In this document: positions 52,536-61,442 of the stretch, in pieces
Layout: each line of letters opens with the position of its first letter
Position numbering within the stretch: position 1 is the first letter of the stretch
NCBI RefSeq assembly: GCF_026240905.1
Contig: NZ_JAPEVI010000002.1
Span: forward strand, 248,001-312,000
Origin: Roseibium salinum
GTDB lineage: Bacteria; Pseudomonadota; Alphaproteobacteria; Rhizobiales; Stappiaceae
Direction of reading: 5' to 3'
DNA length: 64,000 nt
The notes under the pieces: generated by a model
What the model saw: only the letters and a program-made list of their open reading frames with translations
Databases searched by the model: none
Told to the model about the DNA's origin: nothing
Made by a program: the position numbers and the translations under genes

Positions 52536-52586
52536 AGGATATCAATTCATGGCAAAGATTGTCAAATCTAATGACAAAGATTGTCA
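52536..52586 (-). promoter_or_regulatory. parDE promoter with tandem palindromic operators
   Basis: On the minus strand TTGACA (52560-52565) and TATCCT (52536-52541) are spaced 18 bp. Two copies of a 15-bp palindrome, TGACAAAGATTGTCA (52572-52586, perfect) and TGGCAAAGATTGTCA (52550-52564, one mismatch), lie 22 bp apart, two helical turns, and overlap the -35. This is the expected layout for ribbon-helix-helix autorepression. Confidence 0.7.
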
Positions 52587-52812
52587 TGATGAATTTTGCA
52601 TGCGCGAACGCACACCGCCAGGGCGTCGTGCCCCCCGCCCTCACCCGAACGCGCCGCCGTCAAGCCTGGGTCAGCCTCCTGGACACCAACGCGGAAAAGA
52701 GAATTTAAATAATTTTTTTCTCGTTGATTCTAAACGATATTTTTTCCTTGACCTCAACTTAACCTGAGCAATTAGGGTTCCTGGCATTCACTTCGATTGC
52801 AAGGAGACTGCT
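52587..52812. other. Intergenic stretch before the FMN reductase
   Basis: The first half is GC-rich with no recognisable gene. From about 52690 to 52770 it is very AT-rich and probably holds the promoter of the FMN reductase/MFS pair. No operator was identified. Confidence 0.4.
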
Positions 52813-53394
52813 ATGCACACCTCACTTCGGATCGGCCTGATTCAGGGCAGCATTCGCGACGGACGTTTCAATGACACGATCACCAACTGGGCGGCGAAGC
52901 GCCTTCGACAACAGGGCTTCGACGTGCGTATCATCGACCCCCGCGATCCGGCGCTGTTGCCGCTCCAGGTTGGTGATCCTGCGGCCGAGGCCCGGTTGTG
53001 CGAAGCGCTTGATGGCATGGACGGGTTTGTGGTCGTCACGCCGGAATACAATCACGCAGCGCCCGGTCCATTGAAGAGCCTGATCGATGCGGCCAAGGCG
53101 GAATGGGAGGCCCGCCCCGTGGGGCTGATCTCCTATGGCGGCATCTCGGGCGGTCTCCGCGCCGCCGAGACCCTGCGGCCTGTCTTCGCCGAGCTTCACG
53201 CCATGACGCTGCGCGACACGGTCAGCTTCGCCATGCCCTTCAACAAGTTCGACGAAAACGGCGAATTGAAGGATCCGGCCGACGCGAAGCGCGCCGATGC
53301 CGCCATGGTGACCTTCGGCAACAGCCTTGCCTGGTGGGCGCAGGCCCTGCAGACGGCACGCAACGAACGGCCCTATGGCCGGAGGGCCGCATGA
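52813..53394 (+). CDS. NADPH-dependent FMN reductase
   Basis: 193 residues with AAGGAG upstream. Flavodoxin-like fold: IGLIQGSIRDGRFNDTI for the FMN phosphate, VVVTPEYNHAAPGPLKSLID with the family's PEYN motif, VGLISYGGISGG. Cytosolic reduction of flavin or quinone. It overlaps the MFS gene by 4 bp, so the two are co-translated. Confidence 0.92.
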   Translation: MHTSLRIGLIQGSIRDGRFNDTITNWAAKRLRQQGFDVRIIDPRDPALLPLQVGDPAAEARLCEALDGMDGFVVVTPEYNHAAPGPLKSLIDAAKAEWEARPVGLISYGGISGGLRAAETLRPVFAELHAMTLRDTVSFAMPFNKFDENGELKDPADAKRADAAMVTFGNSLAWWAQALQTARNERPYGRRAA

Positions 53395-54587
53395 TGGACC
53401 TCTTACGCGACCGGAGGGCTGTCGCTCTCTTGCTGGCGGCGTCGCTGACGATCCTGTCGAACGCCACGATCAGTCCCGCCCTGCCGGGCATCGAGGCGCG
53501 TTTTTCGGGCACCCCTGACGCCGCGCTGCTCACCCGGCTGCTGGTCACCGCTCCGGCCCTGATGGTCGCGCTCTGCGCGCCCATCGCCGGTATGGCGGCT
53601 GATCGCTTCGGGCGCCGGCGCCTTCTGCTTGCCGGCGTGTTGCTGTTCTCCCTGGCGGGAAGCGCGGGAATGGTGCTGCCCGACCTGCATCTGATATTGG
53701 CCAGCCGCCTGGTCCTCGGCATCGCCGTGGCGTTCGTGATGACGTCCCAGGCCGCACTGGTCGGCGATCTCTTCCAAGGCGCGGCGCGTGGCCGCTTCAT
53801 GGGCTACCAGATGGCGGCAACGAATTTCGGCGGTTTCGTTTTTGTCGCCTTTGCCGGCTGGCTGGCGGGGTTCGACGTCTTTCTGGTCTTCGCGCTCTAT
53901 GCCGTCGGGCTCCTCTACCTGCCCTTCCTGTGGCGCGCCTTTCCTGCGGAGCGGCCGGCCGCCGACAACCCGGCGGAAGGGCTAACCAGCGACGACGGAG
54001 GTGCCGACACGTGGATCCCGCAGCTGACATTCCTCGCGGCACTGGCCGGTGGCACCTTCGTGATTTTCTACATGGTGCCGACGCAGGTCCCGTTCTATCT
54101 GAACCAGATCGGCCATACCGATCCCGCCGCGTCAGGTGCCGTCATCGCCGCCGTCCCGCTGGCCGCCGGCTGCGCGGCATTCGTGTTCGGGCCCCTGCGC
54201 AAGCGCTTGGGACGGGGCGGCGCACCGGCCCTGGGGTTTCTCGTCATGGCGGCCGGTTTCTGGCTGTTGCAGAGCGCGATGACGCTTCCGGCCCTCACTG
54301 TCGCGGTCGGATTGATCGGCGGCGGTTTCGGATGGGTCATGCCGGGTTTCATCACTTCGGCCCTGGACGTGGCACCGGCCGGCCGGCGCGGTCTCGCCAG
54401 CGGTGCCATTACCACGAGCATCTTTCTCGGCCAGTTTGCCTCCCCGATCGCCGTCCAGCCCCTGGTGGAAACCCTTGGATACGTCGAGACCTACCGGATC
54501 ACGGCGCTGGTTCTCGTCGGCCTGTCGGCGATCGCGGCCATCGGCCTGAGGCCCCCCAGGAGCAGTACCGTTCGCTTTGCCGAGTGA
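53391..54587 (+). CDS. Major facilitator superfamily exporter
   Basis: 398 residues from ATG 53391 (GGAGGG upstream), inside the reductase stop codon. Twelve predicted helices. Motif A, GMAADRFGRRRLLL, and GFVFVAFAGWLAGFDVFLVF are seen; the GFGWVMPGFITSAL region suits drug/metabolite exporters of the DHA1 type. Substrate unknown; pairing with a flavin reductase suggests export of a redox-active or aromatic compound. Confidence 0.9.
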   Translation: MMDLLRDRRAVALLLAASLTILSNATISPALPGIEARFSGTPDAALLTRLLVTAPALMVALCAPIAGMAADRFGRRRLLLAGVLLFSLAGSAGMVLPDLHLILASRLVLGIAVAFVMTSQAALVGDLFQGAARGRFMGYQMAATNFGGFVFVAFAGWLAGFDVFLVFALYAVGLLYLPFLWRAFPAERPAADNPAEGLTSDDGGADTWIPQLTFLAALAGGTFVIFYMVPTQVPFYLNQIGHTDPAASGAVIAAVPLAAGCAAFVFGPLRKRLGRGGAPALGFLVMAAGFWLLQSAMTLPALTVAVGLIGGGFGWVMPGFITSALDVAPAGRRGLASGAITTSIFLGQFASPIAVQPLVETLGYVETYRITALVLVGLSAIAAIGLRPPRSSTVRFAE

Positions 54588-54732
54588 GCGGCGCAGTGGC
54601 CGGGCCGCGGGAGATCGCTATTTCAATTACGAAGCCTCCCCAAGCGGCCCGACCGGGGACTCGGAAGCAGGTCCAATGATACGGTAGCCTGACAAGTGTT
54701 CGACATATGCCTCACACAGGGGAGATGCACAA

Positions 54733-56361
54733 ATGGCTCCGAGCGAAGCGGAAACCGATCTTGGCACCCACCGGGTCGAGAACCAGCCTCCCCTGCGCGG
54801 CGATATCGATCTGTTTGGCAGTGACCCCGTGCTTCGGGATCATCTCATCGGCCTGGGCGACACCGAACGGCATGAGCTGGCGGAATATGCCCGGTTGATC
54901 GGCACACAAGAGATGCGCGGCGCGGCGCGCGAGGCGAACCGCTACCTGCCGGAACTCCAGCAGTTCGACCGTGGTGGACGGCGGCTGGACGAGGTCCGTT
55001 TTCACCCCGCCTATCATCGCTTCATGGCGGTTTCCTGTGCGGCGGGCTATTCGGCAGTTGCGTGGGAAGAGCGGCCGCACGGCCATCTGGCACATGCCGC
55101 CATGGTCTATCTGGCAAGCCAGGTCGAACCCGGCCACTGCTGTCCGTTGACGATGACCTATGCCGCCATTCCCGCACTGGCGGTGACGAGCGATCCGGTG
55201 ATCGGCGCATGGCGGGAAAAGCTGCTCTCGCGCAGCTACGACCCGTCCGTGCGCCCGGTCGCGGAGAAGACCGGCGCGACGCTCGGCATGGCGCTCACCG
55301 AAAAACAGGGCGGCTCGGATGTCAGGGCCAACACCACCCGGGCCGAACGGGACGGCGATCACTGGCGGCTGACGGGACACAAGTGGTTCTGCTCCGCGCC
55401 GATGTCGGACGGCTTCCTGACGCTGGCCCAGACCGCCAAGGGGCTGACCTGCTTCCTCGTGCCCCGCTGGTTGGAGGGGGAGCGCAACGCCATTCGTCTC
55501 GTGCGCCTCAAGGACAAGCTGGGAAACCGTTCGAACGCCTCTGCGGAAATCGAATACGAGCGCGCGCTGGCCTTCCAGATCGGCGAAGAAGGGCGGGGCG
55601 TGGCGACGATCATCGAAATGGTCCACCACACGCGGCTGGACACGGCGATGGCGCCGGCCGGCCTCATGCGCGCGGCCCTGTCCGAGGCGCACCACTGGGT
55701 GACGCACCGGACGGCCTTCCAGAAGCGGCTGATCGATCAGCCGCTGATGCGCACAGTGCTGGCGGATCTCGCCCTCGACCTGGAAGGCAGCCTCGCGCTC
55801 GGGCTGCATATGGCGCGGGCGACCGACGGCAAGCGGCCCGAAGACCGGGCGTTCGCGCGCATCGGTGTCGCCTTGGCGAAGTATCTCTCCAACAAGCTCT
55901 GTCCCCAGGTTGTGGTGGAGGCAATGGAGGTTCTCGGCGGGAGCGGCTATGTGGAGGAAAGCACCCTGCCCCTCCTCTATCGCGAGGCGCCGCTGAACGG
56001 CATATGGGAGGGCTCGGGCAACATCATATGCCTGGATGCGCTCAGGACGCTGGCAAAGCAGCCGCTTTCAAACGACGGCCTGACCGAGGAGCTGGAGGCC
56101 GGCGCCGAGTTCTATCCCGGATACAGGGCCGCATTGGAGAACTACCGGCAGGCCTGGCCCCGTTTGCCCGATGAGAGCCTGGCGCGTGCCTTCATCGAAC
56201 ATACGGCCCTGCTTCTCACCGCATCGGTCCTCGTGCGCACCGCGCCGGCGGAGATTGCCGAAGCCTTCATCCTGACCCGCCTGTCAGGGCAGAGAGGCCG
56301 CACGCCTGGAGCCGCCGTCGGGTTGAACGCGGCAAGCGTGCTGTCGAGGCTGTCTTCGTGA
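54733..56361 (+). CDS. AidB-like acyl-CoA dehydrogenase
   Basis: 542 residues, close to E. coli AidB (541). Features: GMALTEKQGGSDVRANTTRA for the FAD/substrate region, TGHKWFCSAPMSDGFLTLAQ, RLKDKLGNRSNASAEIEYE, HTRLDTAMAPAGLMRAAL and ALNGIWEGSGNIICLDAL-type end (here PLNGIWEGSGNIICLDAL). AidB proteins bind DNA and respond to alkylation damage; the metabolic role is uncertain. Stands alone, convergent with the ArsR gene. Confidence 0.9.
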   Translation: MAPSEAETDLGTHRVENQPPLRGDIDLFGSDPVLRDHLIGLGDTERHELAEYARLIGTQEMRGAAREANRYLPELQQFDRGGRRLDEVRFHPAYHRFMAVSCAAGYSAVAWEERPHGHLAHAAMVYLASQVEPGHCCPLTMTYAAIPALAVTSDPVIGAWREKLLSRSYDPSVRPVAEKTGATLGMALTEKQGGSDVRANTTRAERDGDHWRLTGHKWFCSAPMSDGFLTLAQTAKGLTCFLVPRWLEGERNAIRLVRLKDKLGNRSNASAEIEYERALAFQIGEEGRGVATIIEMVHHTRLDTAMAPAGLMRAALSEAHHWVTHRTAFQKRLIDQPLMRTVLADLALDLEGSLALGLHMARATDGKRPEDRAFARIGVALAKYLSNKLCPQVVVEAMEVLGGSGYVEESTLPLLYREAPLNGIWEGSGNIICLDALRTLAKQPLSNDGLTEELEAGAEFYPGYRAALENYRQAWPRLPDESLARAFIEHTALLLTASVLVRTAPAEIAEAFILTRLSGQRGRTPGAAVGLNAASVLSRLSS

Positions 56362-56382
56362 AGGGTGCACGGCAAACCGCCG

Positions 56383-56730
56383 TCATTTCCTGGCCGAGAT
56401 ATCCGTTACATCAGCGTCCTTGATGTTGAGCGACTGTCTCAGCCAGCTTGCATAGTCGGCAAGCGCTGCTTCGTTGCGCGAACAATAGGTCCATTTCTGC
56501 TGACGCTTCGTCGTGATCAGCCCCGCCCGCCTGAGCAGCTCGATATGCCGGCTCATGGTCGGCTGACTGACGCCGAAATGTTCGGCGATGAGCTGCACAC
56601 ACACACCCGTCGTCACCGGGTCCGCCGACTTCTGTCCGCCAAAATGCTTTATCGGCTCGTCGAGCAGACGCAAAATTTCTATCCGGGTTTCGTTGGCCAA
56701 TGCCTTGACTTGATCTTCTCTGTTCGCCAT
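56383..56730 (-). CDS. ArsR-family transcriptional regulator
   Basis: 115 residues. Winged HTH: VKALANETRIEILRLLDEPI, CVQLIAEHFGVSQPTMSRHI, ELLRRAGLITTKRQQKWTYC. No clear metal-binding cysteine pair like ArsR/SmtB, so it may respond to another signal. It is divergent from the hydrolase gene, with a palindrome in the gap. Confidence 0.92.
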   Translation of the reverse strand: MANREDQVKALANETRIEILRLLDEPIKHFGGQKSADPVTTGVCVQLIAEHFGVSQPTMSRHIELLRRAGLITTKRQQKWTYCSRNEAALADYASWLRQSLNIKDADVTDISARK

Positions 56731-56743
56731 GTCTATCGTTATA

Positions 56744-56757
56744 TAGCAAATTTGCTA
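56744..56757. promoter_or_regulatory. Palindromic operator for the ArsR-type regulator
   Basis: TAGCAAATTTGCTA is a perfect 14-bp palindrome in the 52-bp gap between the divergent ArsR and hydrolase starts, where an ArsR-family repressor would control both. Confidence 0.65.
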
Positions 56758-56782
56758 ATTGTCTATCTAAAAGCGGGAAAGC

Positions 56783-57595
56783 ATGATGCTGGAACTGAAC
56801 GAACGATTTTCCTACGACGGCCAGTCGGTCGCCTGGGGCTCCCTGGGCGAAGGCGACCCCATCATTCTGATACACGGCTTTCCCTGGTCCGCGCAGGCCT
56901 GGCGCTCGATCGCTCCCTGGCTCGCAAGGACGCACAAGGTCTACTATTTCGACATGATCGGCTGCGGACTGTCGGAGAAGAACGAGGGACAGAACGTCAC
57001 GGAGTCGGTACAGAGCGATCTTCTGGAAGCGCTCGTCGGCCACTGGGGCCTGGAGCGCCCGCAGGTCGTCGGTCACGATTTCGGCGGGCTTGCCGCCCTG
57101 CGCGGCCATTTCGTCAACGGCATCGACTACGGCAAGCTCCACCTGATCGATCCCGTCGCGGTCCTGCCGTCAGGCTCACCCTTCTACGCGCATGTCGCCC
57201 GGCACGAGGCCGCCTTCGCCGGCTTGCCTGACTACGCCCATGAAGCACTCTTTCGCGCCTACATTCAGGCTGCCGCACACTACCCGCTGCGCGAGGAAGC
57301 GATCCGGATCTATTTCGAACCGTGGTCCGGCGATGCCGGCAAGGCGGCCTTCTACCGGCAGATAGCCCATGCCGACACGGCCAACATCGAAGCGGCCCAG
57401 AAACGGTATGCGCCGACCGATTTCGACATTCACCTGACATGGGGCATGCGCGACACATTCATTCCGCCCGAACGCGGGCGGCAATTGCAGGAGCTGTTGC
57501 GGGCAAAGAGCTTCACGCCGATCGAGAATGCCGCCCACTTCGTCCACGAGGACGCCCCCGCCGCCCTTCTCGGCTCGTTGCTGCAGAGCATCTGA
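56783..57595 (+). CDS. Alpha/beta hydrolase with Asp nucleophile (dehalogenase/epoxide hydrolase-like)
   Basis: 270 residues. HGFPWSAQAWRSIAPWLA forms the oxyanion region. The nucleophile elbow is GHDFGG with Asp99, unlike the Ser of esterases, and His252 lies in NAAHFVHED; an acid (Asp) is in WGMRDTFIPP. This set is typical of haloalkane/fluoroacetate dehalogenases and epoxide hydrolases. Substrate unknown. Controlled by the divergent ArsR protein. Confidence 0.85.
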   Translation: MMLELNERFSYDGQSVAWGSLGEGDPIILIHGFPWSAQAWRSIAPWLARTHKVYYFDMIGCGLSEKNEGQNVTESVQSDLLEALVGHWGLERPQVVGHDFGGLAALRGHFVNGIDYGKLHLIDPVAVLPSGSPFYAHVARHEAAFAGLPDYAHEALFRAYIQAAAHYPLREEAIRIYFEPWSGDAGKAAFYRQIAHADTANIEAAQKRYAPTDFDIHLTWGMRDTFIPPERGRQLQELLRAKSFTPIENAAHFVHEDAPAALLGSLLQSI

Positions 57596-57730
57596 TCCTG
57601 TTGGGCAGGGGACCGCACGTTCGGGACGCTCAATGGTATTGGGCCGCGGCGCGGGCAATTGCCAGGAACGCGAAGCTGGCATAGCCTTGCTCGCATAGTG
57701 TGCAAAAGCTCCTTGCGGGAAGGCTCCGGC

Positions 57731-58525
57731 ATGTCATCGGCAACCGAAGGTGTCAAGCAGTATCAGGACAGCCGGAAGCTCGCTGCACGGGCGCGCCTGC
57801 ACGGCGAATACACGGTTGCCGAGACGCCCTGGTTTCCATGGATAGCCGGTCAGTTGCCGCTCAAGCCAGGGGACCGTGTTCTCGACATCGGCTGTGGTCC
57901 GGGCTGGTTCTGGCAGGCGGTCGCCGCAACACTGCCGGAAGGTCTTGACCTGACGCTCGCCGATACCTCGGATGGCATGGTCGAGGAAGCCCTTGAACGC
58001 TGCAGGCCCCTGCCGTTCGGTTCCGTTGCGGGCCGGCAGGCGGACGTCTCGGAGTTGCCTTTTGACGACGGCAGTTTTGACGCCGTCATTGCGATGCACA
58101 TGCTCTATCACGCGGCTGACCCGGCCGCCGGCATCGCCGAAATCTACCGTGTCCTCAAGCCCGGCGGCACGCTTGCGGTCACCACAAACGGTGCCGGCAA
58201 TCTGCGCGAGCTCTACGAACTGACCACCGTCTTTGGCGGCACCCCGACAGAGCCCGTTGCCGCCGTCTTCGGCTTCGACACGGCCGAACGGCTGATGCAG
58301 GCGCAGTTCGGCAATGTCACCGGCTCCCGGCATCCGGCGGTGTTGCGGATCACCGATCCCGAAGACGTCTTTCTTGCCCTCACCTCCTATCCTCCCGGCG
58401 AAAACGCCGACGAGGCGCAGCAAAAGGCCTTCCGCAAGGCCACTGACCGCGCCTTCCAGTTAGGCAACGGCACCCTTGAAACCCGGAAGGAGATGGGGCT
58501 GTTCCTCAGCAGGAAGACGCGTTAA
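57731..58525 (+). CDS. Class I SAM-dependent methyltransferase
   Basis: 264 residues from ATG 57731 with GGGAAGG upstream; the frame opens earlier. SAM motifs: VLDIGCGPGWFWQAVAATLP (motif I), LTLADTSDGM, LPFDDGSFDAVIAMHMLYHA and VLKPGGTLAVTTNG. Methyltransf_11/UbiE-like. Acceptor unknown. Confidence 0.9.
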   Translation: MSSATEGVKQYQDSRKLAARARLHGEYTVAETPWFPWIAGQLPLKPGDRVLDIGCGPGWFWQAVAATLPEGLDLTLADTSDGMVEEALERCRPLPFGSVAGRQADVSELPFDDGSFDAVIAMHMLYHAADPAAGIAEIYRVLKPGGTLAVTTNGAGNLRELYELTTVFGGTPTEPVAAVFGFDTAERLMQAQFGNVTGSRHPAVLRITDPEDVFLALTSYPPGENADEAQQKAFRKATDRAFQLGNGTLETRKEMGLFLSRKTR

Positions 58526-58637
58526 TGCCGAACGAGGCGGGCTTGCAATCCCGGTAACGAGTCACGATAACCGGTGCCAGCTGAATTGGTCCACACGACC
58601 CCTCCACGGCCGGCGACGTCCGCGCCGTCGGAAAACT

Positions 58638-59549
58638 TTAAACAGCGGATTTGGCGTTCACCGCGATGAGGTAGATCGACGTGGTCGCCGTGATGTACAG
58701 CCGGTTTCCCCTCGGGCCACCGAAGCAAAGATTGGCGACGACTTCCGGCACGAGGATCTTTCCGAGCCGCGTTCCGTCCGGATGGAAGCAGTGAATGCCG
58801 TCCGCGGCGGAACTCCACAGGTGGCCCGACGAATCGACCCGCATGCCGTCCGGAAGCCCCTTGTCGATCGTTGCAAAGACCCTGTCCGAGATAATTTCGC
58901 CGTCCTCGCCGATCTCGAAAGCCCGGATCACCGACGGAACGTCCGCGTCGTGGCTGGAGCCCGATTCGGCCACGTAGAGCGTCCTTTCGTCCGGCGAGAA
59001 GGCGAGGCCGTTCGGCTGGACGAAATCGGTGATCATCGCCTTCACGCTGCCGGTCCGGGGATCGATGCGGAAGACATTGTGCCTGTCCTGCTCCGGCTCG
59101 GCCGCATAGCCTTCATAGTCGCTCAGGATTCCGTAGGTCGGATCGGTGAACCAGATCGCACCGTTGGACTGGACGATGACGTCGTTCGGAGAATTCAGCC
59201 GTTTGCCCTCGTACCGGTCCGCAAGCACGGTGCGCGTGCCGTCCACCTCGGTCCGCGTCACGGAGCGGGTGCCGTGCTGGCAGGTGACGAGCCGGCCCTG
59301 CCGGTCCCGCGTGTTGCCGTTGCTGTAGTCGGACGGCGTGCGGAATACGCTGACCTGGCCGTCGGGCGTCAACCGTATCATCCGGTCGGCCGGAATGTCG
59401 GAGAACAGCAATATGTTGTGGTCGGCGAACCAGACGGGTCCTTCCGTCCATTCAAAACCCGTTGCGATCTGATGAAGACGTGCATTGGGCTGGATCAGCG
59501 CCCGGAACCGCGGATCGTCGAGCCGGTAGCAGGAGTTGTTCTGGTTCAT
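58638..59549 (-). CDS. SMP-30/gluconolactonase-family lactonase
   Basis: 303 residues from ATG 59549, inside the permease stop. Six-bladed propeller of the SMP-30/LRE family with the metal-binding set: GFEWTEGPVWFADHNILLFS (Glu), LNSPNDVIVQSNGAIWFTDP (Asn) and QPNGLAFSPDERTLYVAES (Asp). Hydrolyses a sugar-derived lactone. Being last in a CUT2 operon it probably acts on the imported pentose/hexose after oxidation. Confidence 0.92.
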   Translation of the reverse strand: MNQNNSCYRLDDPRFRALIQPNARLHQIATGFEWTEGPVWFADHNILLFSDIPADRMIRLTPDGQVSVFRTPSDYSNGNTRDRQGRLVTCQHGTRSVTRTEVDGTRTVLADRYEGKRLNSPNDVIVQSNGAIWFTDPTYGILSDYEGYAAEPEQDRHNVFRIDPRTGSVKAMITDFVQPNGLAFSPDERTLYVAESGSSHDADVPSVIRAFEIGEDGEIISDRVFATIDKGLPDGMRVDSSGHLWSSAADGIHCFHPDGTRLGKILVPEVVANLCFGGPRGNRLYITATTSIYLIAVNAKSAV

Positions 59550-60508
59550 GCGGATCGGTCCTTTCCGGATGCGGCGGCGACAATCGCGATGATGATCGTT
59601 CCGGTCATGATGAGACGCACGCCGGCGCCGAGGCCATAGGAGTTCAGCATCGAAACGATCAGGAACATCAGCAGCGCACCGCCCCATATGCCCGGTACGT
59701 TCGAGTTCCCGCCGGCGATGGAGCAACCGCCTATCACGACGACGGCGATGGAGATCAAAAGGTATTCGGTGCCCATGTTGAGCGCCGCCCCGCCGGAGAA
59801 ACTGGCCAATAGATAGCCGGTGAGCGAGGCGAAAACCGCCGAGGACACATAGGTGATCGCCCGGACGGCTTCGACCGGTACACCGCTCAGCCTTGCGGCC
59901 CTGGTGTTCTGGCCGAATGCGGAAATCCAGCGGCCGAAGATCGAACGCTCGAGAACGATCCAGCTTATCACCGCCAGAAGAATACCGAGGATCGTCAGGT
60001 TCGGGACGCCGGCAACGGACCCGGTGGTGAAGTCCGCAAGGATCTGGGGCGGCTTGACCCTCAGGCCCCGGTTCGACCAGATCGCCAGGGACTGATAGAG
60101 GAACGATGCCGACAGGGTGGCGATGATCGGCGGAATGCGCAGGAGCCGGATCAGAAGATAATTGAAGATGCCGGCCCCGAGGCCGACCGCAAGCGCAATG
60201 CCCAGACCCGGAAGAACAAGACCCGCAGCGCCGTGCATGAATTTCAGCGACAGCGTCCCAGCCAGCGTCATCGTCGAGGGGATCGACAGGTCGACATTGC
60301 CCGGTCCCAGCGTGATGACGAACATCTGCCCGATGCCGACAATGGCCGAAAACGAGGCAAAGGTGAGCGCGGCGGCCAGAAGCTCGCCGCCGCCCCCGCC
60401 CTCGGTCAGAGACAGCGTGGCGATGAACGCGAGCGCGCTGGCGGCAAAGGCCCAGAACCACGGGCGCTTCGGCAGTGAGGTGATCGTTGTAACCACGGTG
60501 TTATCCAT
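59546..60508 (-). CDS. CUT2-type ABC importer permease (second)
   Basis: 320 residues, RbsC-like. About nine helices with GQMFVITLGPGNVDLSIPST, FGRWISAFGQNTRAARLSGV and GGCSIAGGNSNVPGIWGGAL. Overlaps the lactonase by 4 bp and the upstream permease by 8 bp. Together with the other permease it may form a heterodimeric channel. Confidence 0.92.
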   Translation of the reverse strand: MDNTVVTTITSLPKRPWFWAFAASALAFIATLSLTEGGGGGELLAAALTFASFSAIVGIGQMFVITLGPGNVDLSIPSTMTLAGTLSLKFMHGAAGLVLPGLGIALAVGLGAGIFNYLLIRLLRIPPIIATLSASFLYQSLAIWSNRGLRVKPPQILADFTTGSVAGVPNLTILGILLAVISWIVLERSIFGRWISAFGQNTRAARLSGVPVEAVRAITYVSSAVFASLTGYLLASFSGGAALNMGTEYLLISIAVVVIGGCSIAGGNSNVPGIWGGALLMFLIVSMLNSYGLGAGVRLIMTGTIIIAIVAAASGKDRSA

Positions 60509-61442
60509 TTTTCGCCTCCCGCCATTTTCTTCCGCGCCGGGAGAAGACCAGCCGGACCGCCAGCACCAGGATCAGGATTGCGCCCTGGGCACCGATCTGC
60601 CAGTCCGGGGACAGGCGCATGAACGACAGAAAACTGCCGGCAAGCGCCAGTGTCAGTGCCCCGATGACCGCGCCGACTGGCGACACCCTGCCGCCGACGA
60701 ATTCGCCGCCACCCAGGATGACGCCGGCAATCGACAGCAAAGTGTAGCGCAGGGCGATGTTGGCGTCCGCCGAAGTGGTCAGGCCGACAAGGCACATGCC
60801 CGACAGCACCCCGAAGAGGCCCGCCAGGCCATAGGCGCCGGCCTTCAGCCGGGTGACGGACCATCCCGAGCGTGCCACAGCCTGCATGTTGCCGCCGACG
60901 GCCCTCAGCAGCGTGCCGGTGGCAGAGCGCATGATGAGCAGATGCGTTGCCCCGGCAATGATCACGCAGGCGACCACCGCCATGGGAACAAAAGGCGGCT
61001 TGACGGTCATAAGCGTGCGGATCCAGCCGGGTGCCGCCCCGCCCGGAGAAGGCAGCAGCAGAACAGCGAGCCCGCCCCAGACGAACGACATGCCGAGTGT
61101 CACGACGATCGCCGGCAGCTGCCGCACGTGGATGAGCGCGCCGAGGCCGGCATAGGCCAGGATCGCGGCGGCCAGGATCGCGGCGCCCAGAAGCGGTGTA
61201 TCGTTCAGGTACGTCGCGGTCACGCAGGCGACGAAGCTGACGAACGTTCCGATCGACAGGTCGATGTCGTTGACCATCATGATCATCATCTGGGCAATGG
61301 TCGCCAGCGCGATCGGGACGGCCAGATTGAACAGCAGGTTGAGGCCGAAATAGCTCATCGCCCTCGGCTGGAGATAAAAGACCGCTCCAAGCAGAACGGC
61401 CAATGAAAGGATGGGAAGAAGGATCCTGAAATTGTTGTTCAT
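60501..61442 (-). CDS. CUT2-type ABC importer permease (first)
   Basis: 313 residues, RbsC-like. Contains MIMMVNDIDLSIGTFVSFVA, GTLLRAVGGNMQAVARSGWS and GGGEFVGGRVSPVGAVIGAL. Its start overlaps the ATPase stop by 4 bp. Two different permeases in one CUT2 operon imply a heterodimer. Confidence 0.92.
   Translation of the reverse strand: MNNNFRILLPILSLAVLLGAVFYLQPRAMSYFGLNLLFNLAVPIALATIAQMMIMMVNDIDLSIGTFVSFVACVTATYLNDTPLLGAAILAAAILAYAGLGALIHVRQLPAIVVTLGMSFVWGGLAVLLLPSPGGAAPGWIRTLMTVKPPFVPMAVVACVIIAGATHLLIMRSATGTLLRAVGGNMQAVARSGWSVTRLKAGAYGLAGLFGVLSGMCLVGLTTSADANIALRYTLLSIAGVILGGGEFVGGRVSPVGAVIGALTLALAGSFLSFMRLSPDWQIGAQGAILILVLAVRLVFSRRGRKWREAKNG

Noticed and set aside
52429..52767. 112-codon plus-strand ORF across the parD promoter
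   Set aside because: It runs antisense through parD and its operators, has no motif and is explained by the minus-strand parD reading.
59550..60461. Upstream extension of the lactonase frame giving a 607-codon ORF
   Set aside because: The extension is out-of-frame translation of the permease gene; ATG 59549 fits the family start and the operon's 4-bp overlap.
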